Positions 61,549-64,000 of a DNA stretch of 64,000 nt are shown here, piece after piece (within the stretch, counting starts at the first letter, position 1; each line of letters opens with the position of its first letter). The position numbers were made by a program, and so were the translations under genes. The stretch covers positions 1 to 64,000 of the forward strand of contig JAYUSZ010000125.1 in NCBI GenBank assembly GCA_043755435.1. Reading direction: 5' to 3'. This DNA is from JANXSF01 sp043755435. Its GTDB lineage: Bacteria > Acidobacteriota > Terriglobia > Bryobacterales > Bryobacteraceae. The notes under the pieces were generated by a model. That model made no database searches. It had not been told where the DNA came from and saw only the letters and a program-made list of their open reading frames with translations.

Positions 61549-62613
61549 TTAGTGGCCGCTACGGAGTCGTCGGACTGCGTCGTTCACCGTCAAGCAGAGC
61601 CGCGTCTCACAGCCACCGTCAAAGGCATAAGGCAGAGCTGCGGCGTCTTCATCCACCAGATAGAGCACCTTGCCCTTATCTTCCTGCGAGCACGAACCTA
61701 TCATCGACAACTCGACCTGGAGGTTAGCGGAGTGGGTCCTCAAGTCGACCAAGATCCGCTCACACAAATGCAAGTACGTCATCACTACACCTTCCCAGGC
61801 GGCGCCTCCCGAAGTCCGAGACGTTGTGAAGAGTGTATGCAACTTGAGATCAACAACCTTCGTCGGCGACTGGTAGTCCTCACAGAGCAGATGTACGATT
61901 TTTGCTGGAAACAGGGCGGGAAACAGCACCGGCAGGAGTTCATTGCTCTTCGACCCAGAGACGCCCAATAACAATATCGTCGGTGGTGTAATCCACTGCA
62001 GCATCGTGCTAGCCCAAATACACGCCACCGCAACGACAGCAGCTTTATCAGCCAGCGAAAATGGCACGAGTAGGAGAGCTGCCGTACAAACGACCGGAAG
62101 CAAGACTTGTCGAGATGCGACTTGAGTTCGGACATGCCAGAATAGAAGCCTGAAGAAGCGTCCCCCCTTCGAAGTCCATGCCGACATACACTGGATGACC
62201 GACGGCGTTACAAGCATCACGGATATCCCTACGAGTAGGGCCCCAGTCAGCGGAGGAGCGACGAACCTCTTCCACGCCAATCCGGCTGCTACTGGTGGCA
62301 CAAGAGAAACGAACACCGCGCCCGCGCACCCCAACGCACGTGGCCTCATGGCGATCGCAGAAAGTGACTCATACAGCTTGTCAACCATTGGAGGAATGAT
62401 CCGAATGTGGCGAATCAGAGGCGCTGCTCTTTCTGTCCAGGGAATGCCCGCTTCAACCTCGTGATTCTCCATGAGAAACTTGACGATGGCGGCAACAGCG
62501 TGGGCCGCAAGCTGCGGCTGATTGCTACTGACGTCAGCGTTCACGGAGTCGATGAGCCTGTTCAGTGCGCCGTCGTACGCAGTGCCCTCTATTCGGGGAA
62601 GTTTGATTGGCAT
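61549..62613 (-). CDS. Multi-span membrane protein with TIR-like/Rossmannoid C-terminus, unknown
   Basis: A 354-residue protein with an N-terminal helical cytoplasmic region, about five hydrophobic segments between residues 95 and 225 (for example ALGCAGAVFVSLVPPVAAGLAW) and a soluble C-terminus. The C-terminus contains GGAAWEGVVMTYLHLCERILVDLRTHSANLQVELSMI and KVLYLVDEDA, an alternating beta-alpha pattern similar to membrane proteins with a C-terminal TIR-like Rossmann fold. The family is not named. It lies 43 bp after the upstream gene of the same operon, in an island with TIR and SLOG genes, so a role in conflict or defence is possible but unproven. Confidence 0.55.
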   Translation of the reverse strand: MPIKLPRIEGTAYDGALNRLIDSVNADVSSNQPQLAAHAVAAIVKFLMENHEVEAGIPWTERAAPLIRHIRIIPPMVDKLYESLSAIAMRPRALGCAGAVFVSLVPPVAAGLAWKRFVAPPLTGALLVGISVMLVTPSVIQCMSAWTSKGGRFFRLLFWHVRTQVASRQVLLPVVCTAALLLVPFSLADKAAVVAVACIWASTMLQWITPPTILLLGVSGSKSNELLPVLFPALFPAKIVHLLCEDYQSPTKVVDLKLHTLFTTSRTSGGAAWEGVVMTYLHLCERILVDLRTHSANLQVELSMIGSCSQEDKGKVLYLVDEDAAALPYAFDGGCETRLCLTVNDAVRRLRSGH

Positions 62614-62656
62614 AAGCTATAATTCCCAACGCACCTTCGCTGCGGAAACCAGCGGA

Positions 62657-63268
62657 CTATACAACTAGCAGATCGTCTCCGGAACAATTAGCCTTCATTG
62701 CTCTAAGAATATCTAATACGGAGTGCGGATCCGAGAAATGCCCCACAGTCCCCCGAAGCAAGTGGCCGATACTTCCCTCAGTGCGAAGGAGGCCGACCCC
62801 TAACTCCTGCTGAAGCCACCACCTCCTTAGCAAGACGAGGTGATGGGCATTGTGATCGAACCGATTCGCTTGAAGAAGTATCTTTTCTGCCTGCTTCTCC
62901 GAAATAGGCACTTCGTTCAGCAGCACCGAACCGCCGAGGCGCCAAAGAAGACACGAAAGGAGCCCGACCTTTCCTTTCCACATGAACATGTCCCCAGCTT
63001 TGACCGTCTCAACATCGGCGAAGATGCCTTTCGCCTTCAGCTCACCACTGACATCATCGCATGTTGCCGCAAGCTTGCTAGCCTCTGGCGTAGCGAGAAT
63101 AACGCGATATTTTGACGCCATGATAGAGTCTGAGTCCTCTAGAAGGAGGTGCCTGTAACACTGGGAGACGAGGTGCGTGTTGTTTCCCAGTTCGCGGACA
63201 CTTTCAGGGGCATCCCCATCGATGAGCAATACGTGGGTGAGTGGCTGCGCCGTTGCAGAATGGAGCAT
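62657..63268 (-). CDS. Protein of unknown function in the TIR/SLOG island
   Basis: A 203-residue product with an alpha/beta pattern: MASKYRVILATPEASKLAA, then ELKAKGIFADVETVKAGD and LLSCLLWRLGGSVLLNEVP, a Trp-containing helix (RRWWLQQELGVGLL) and an acidic end. I kept ATG 63268 because AAGGA lies about nine bases ahead; an internal ATG at 63121 begins the beta strand KYRVILA and could also be used. No family is recognised. It is the first gene of the two-gene minus-strand operon with the membrane protein. Confidence 0.5.
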   Translation of the reverse strand: MLHSATAQPLTHVLLIDGDAPESVRELGNNTHLVSQCYRHLLLEDSDSIMASKYRVILATPEASKLAATCDDVSGELKAKGIFADVETVKAGDMFMWKGKVGLLSCLLWRLGGSVLLNEVPISEKQAEKILLQANRFDHNAHHLVLLRRWWLQQELGVGLLRTEGSIGHLLRGTVGHFSDPHSVLDILRAMKANCSGDDLLVV

Positions 63269-63440
63269 CTCGCAAATTCCTTCTTCTCAGCCAGCCCTTC
63301 CTTGTGGGTTGACCTAAATGGTCGTGAAAGCGATAGCCGCCGGATCCGCGAAACTCCCTGGCGGCCCGGCAGGAATCCTAACACAAGTCCATGGTACAGC
63401 ATAGCGAAATCAGGAGTTCCTCAATGCCCGAAGAAATCAC

Positions 63441-63474
63441 GGGGACAGAGGGGGAGGGACGGGTCCCCTCTCCT
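63441..63474. repeat. G/A-rich imperfect palindrome
   Basis: GAGGGAC and GTCCCCTC pair around a GG centre (63454-63470), with partly matching purine-rich flanks. It lies between the unknown gene and the SLOG gene. It may be a REP-like remnant or simply low-complexity sequence. Confidence 0.45.
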
Positions 63475-63529
63475 CAAGATTACGGAGATTTTCCACTAGC
63501 CTAGCGTAGGCTACACTTGCAATGAACCC

Positions 63530-64000
63530 ATGAACCACCCCGCCACCCGCCCGCGCCGCCTCTTCGTCAGCGGAGGCAGCAGCCTCTCTGCAAACGCCGC
63601 CCAACTTTGGCGTGAACTCGGCAAGTGTCTCGCCGCCGAAGACGGCCTGGTTGTCATTACCGGCGGCCTTCAGGAAATGCTAGAAACTCCCGGGGGACAA
63701 ACTGCCGACCGAACAGTTGTTGACGGCATGCTGCAGGGGTTGCGCAAACAGGGTCTCGATCCGCAGGACCGAATCGAGACCTTTCTCCCCGACTCCGGTC
63801 TCGACTATACCAAGCTTCGCCGTTTCTCGGTGGGGCGCGAAATTGTTCTGGAGAATCGAACCGCTCAATCGCGACGCTTCCGAATGGTTCATGCATCCGA
63901 CGTTGTCATTTCCGTGGAAGGGGGCGTGGGAACCCGCTCCGTTTTGGACGTGGCTCTGGCTATGGACCGGCCCATTCTGCCGTTCCCCTATGGCGGCGGG
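63530..64000 (+). CDS. SLOG/LSDAT-type nucleotide-sensor domain protein (partial, runs off window)
   Basis: From ATG 63530 an open frame runs to the right edge (157 codons). It encodes RRLFVSGGSSLSANAAQLW, then DGLVVITGGLQEML, ADRTVVDGMLQGL, DRIETFLPDSGLDYTKLRRFSVGR, RRFRMVHASDVVISVEGGVGTRSVLDVALAMDRPILPFPYGGG. The glycine-rich loops SGGSS and EGGVGTRSV are those of the SLOG/LOG-like Rossmann fold used to bind nucleotide-type ligands in TRPM-like and bacterial defence proteins. Related proteins carry effector or STAND domains downstream, which are outside the window. Confidence 0.75.
   Translation, partial: MNHPATRPRRLFVSGGSSLSANAAQLWRELGKCLAAEDGLVVITGGLQEMLETPGGQTADRTVVDGMLQGLRKQGLDPQDRIETFLPDSGLDYTKLRRFSVGREIVLENRTAQSRRFRMVHASDVVISVEGGVGTRSVLDVALAMDRPILPFPYGGG

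Noticed and set aside
63149..63499. 116-residue plus-strand frame over the unknown gene and palindrome
   Set aside because: It overlaps a better-supported minus-strand gene and shows no family pattern.
1..64000. tRNA, rRNA, CRISPR arrays, complete insertion sequences, attachment sites
   Set aside because: None was recognisable on either strand; a tRNA scan and a repeat search would be decisive.

Overview
The window looks like a chromosomal segment of an Acidobacteriota bacterium, most probably of the Bryobacterales/Solibacter type. This is inferred from gene content and protein style only (SulP transporter beside a beta-carbonic anhydrase, membrane-anchored MutS-like ATPase, double-GAF PP2C phosphatase, heparinase-like secreted protein, RpoB with a cysteine-rich insertion); no 16S gene or other decisive marker is present. 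Most genes are densely packed with 1-4 bp start/stop overlaps. No tRNA, rRNA, CRISPR array or complete insertion sequence was found.

Layout. 1-8.7 kb: the distal end of a siphophage- or GTA-like tail module on the + strand (tape-measure-like protein, two tandem DUF2460-like proteins, a BR0599/gpJ-like tail-tip fusion, and a large protein ending in a TIM-barrel-like domain), followed by a DUF4288-like protein made of two internal repeats. 9.4-12.7 kb (-): membrane MutS-like ATPase, proline dehydrogenase and a zinc-ribbon membrane protein. 12.8-15.5 kb (+): a Gly-rich protein with a strong terminator, an HTH/VOC pair and a beta-barrel protein. 15.5-21.5 kb: a NicO-type metal exporter (-) abutting an RpiB-DeoC-PP2C-LysA operon (+); RpiB and DeoC have N-terminal extensions like those of sugar-phosphate bacterial microcompartment enzymes. 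21.5-22.2 kb: a VapBC-like pair. 22.3-27.9 kb (+): accD, D-aminoacylase, ABC-F and an RNase H-like exonuclease in one overlapping operon, ended by a 35-bp-arm palindrome. 28-32 kb (-): HtrA protease, an EamA transporter and an M20 peptidase, the last overlapping a GH43-like remnant. 32.3-42.1 kb: a carbohydrate/organic-acid region (MFS, OYE-like flavoenzyme, heparinase-like protein, DMT-like half transporter, PH-domain protein, SDR, orphan sugar-binding lipoprotein, GAF protein, Ldh-family dehydrogenase). 42.1-46.1 kb: xseB-ispA-tlyA-nadK and a dicarboxylate symporter. 46.1-48.5 kb (-): SulP transporter with carbonic anhydrase. 48.6-49.5 kb: small genes and a decayed HepT-like toxin. 49.5-60.4 kb (-): rplA-rplJ-rplL-rpoB-rpoC. 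60.5-64 kb: an accessory island with a frameshifted TIR gene, two unknown genes and, running off the right edge, a SLOG/LSDAT-type nucleotide-sensor gene.

How the genes may work together. The core regions are ordinary translation, transcription, lipid and isoprenoid functions. The parts worth a second look are the GTA-like tail with a possible glycan-acting TIM barrel, the microcompartment-style RpiB/DeoC pair without shell genes nearby, the RpoB zinc-finger insertion, and the TIR/SLOG island, which resembles a decaying or rearranged nucleotide-signalling defence locus.
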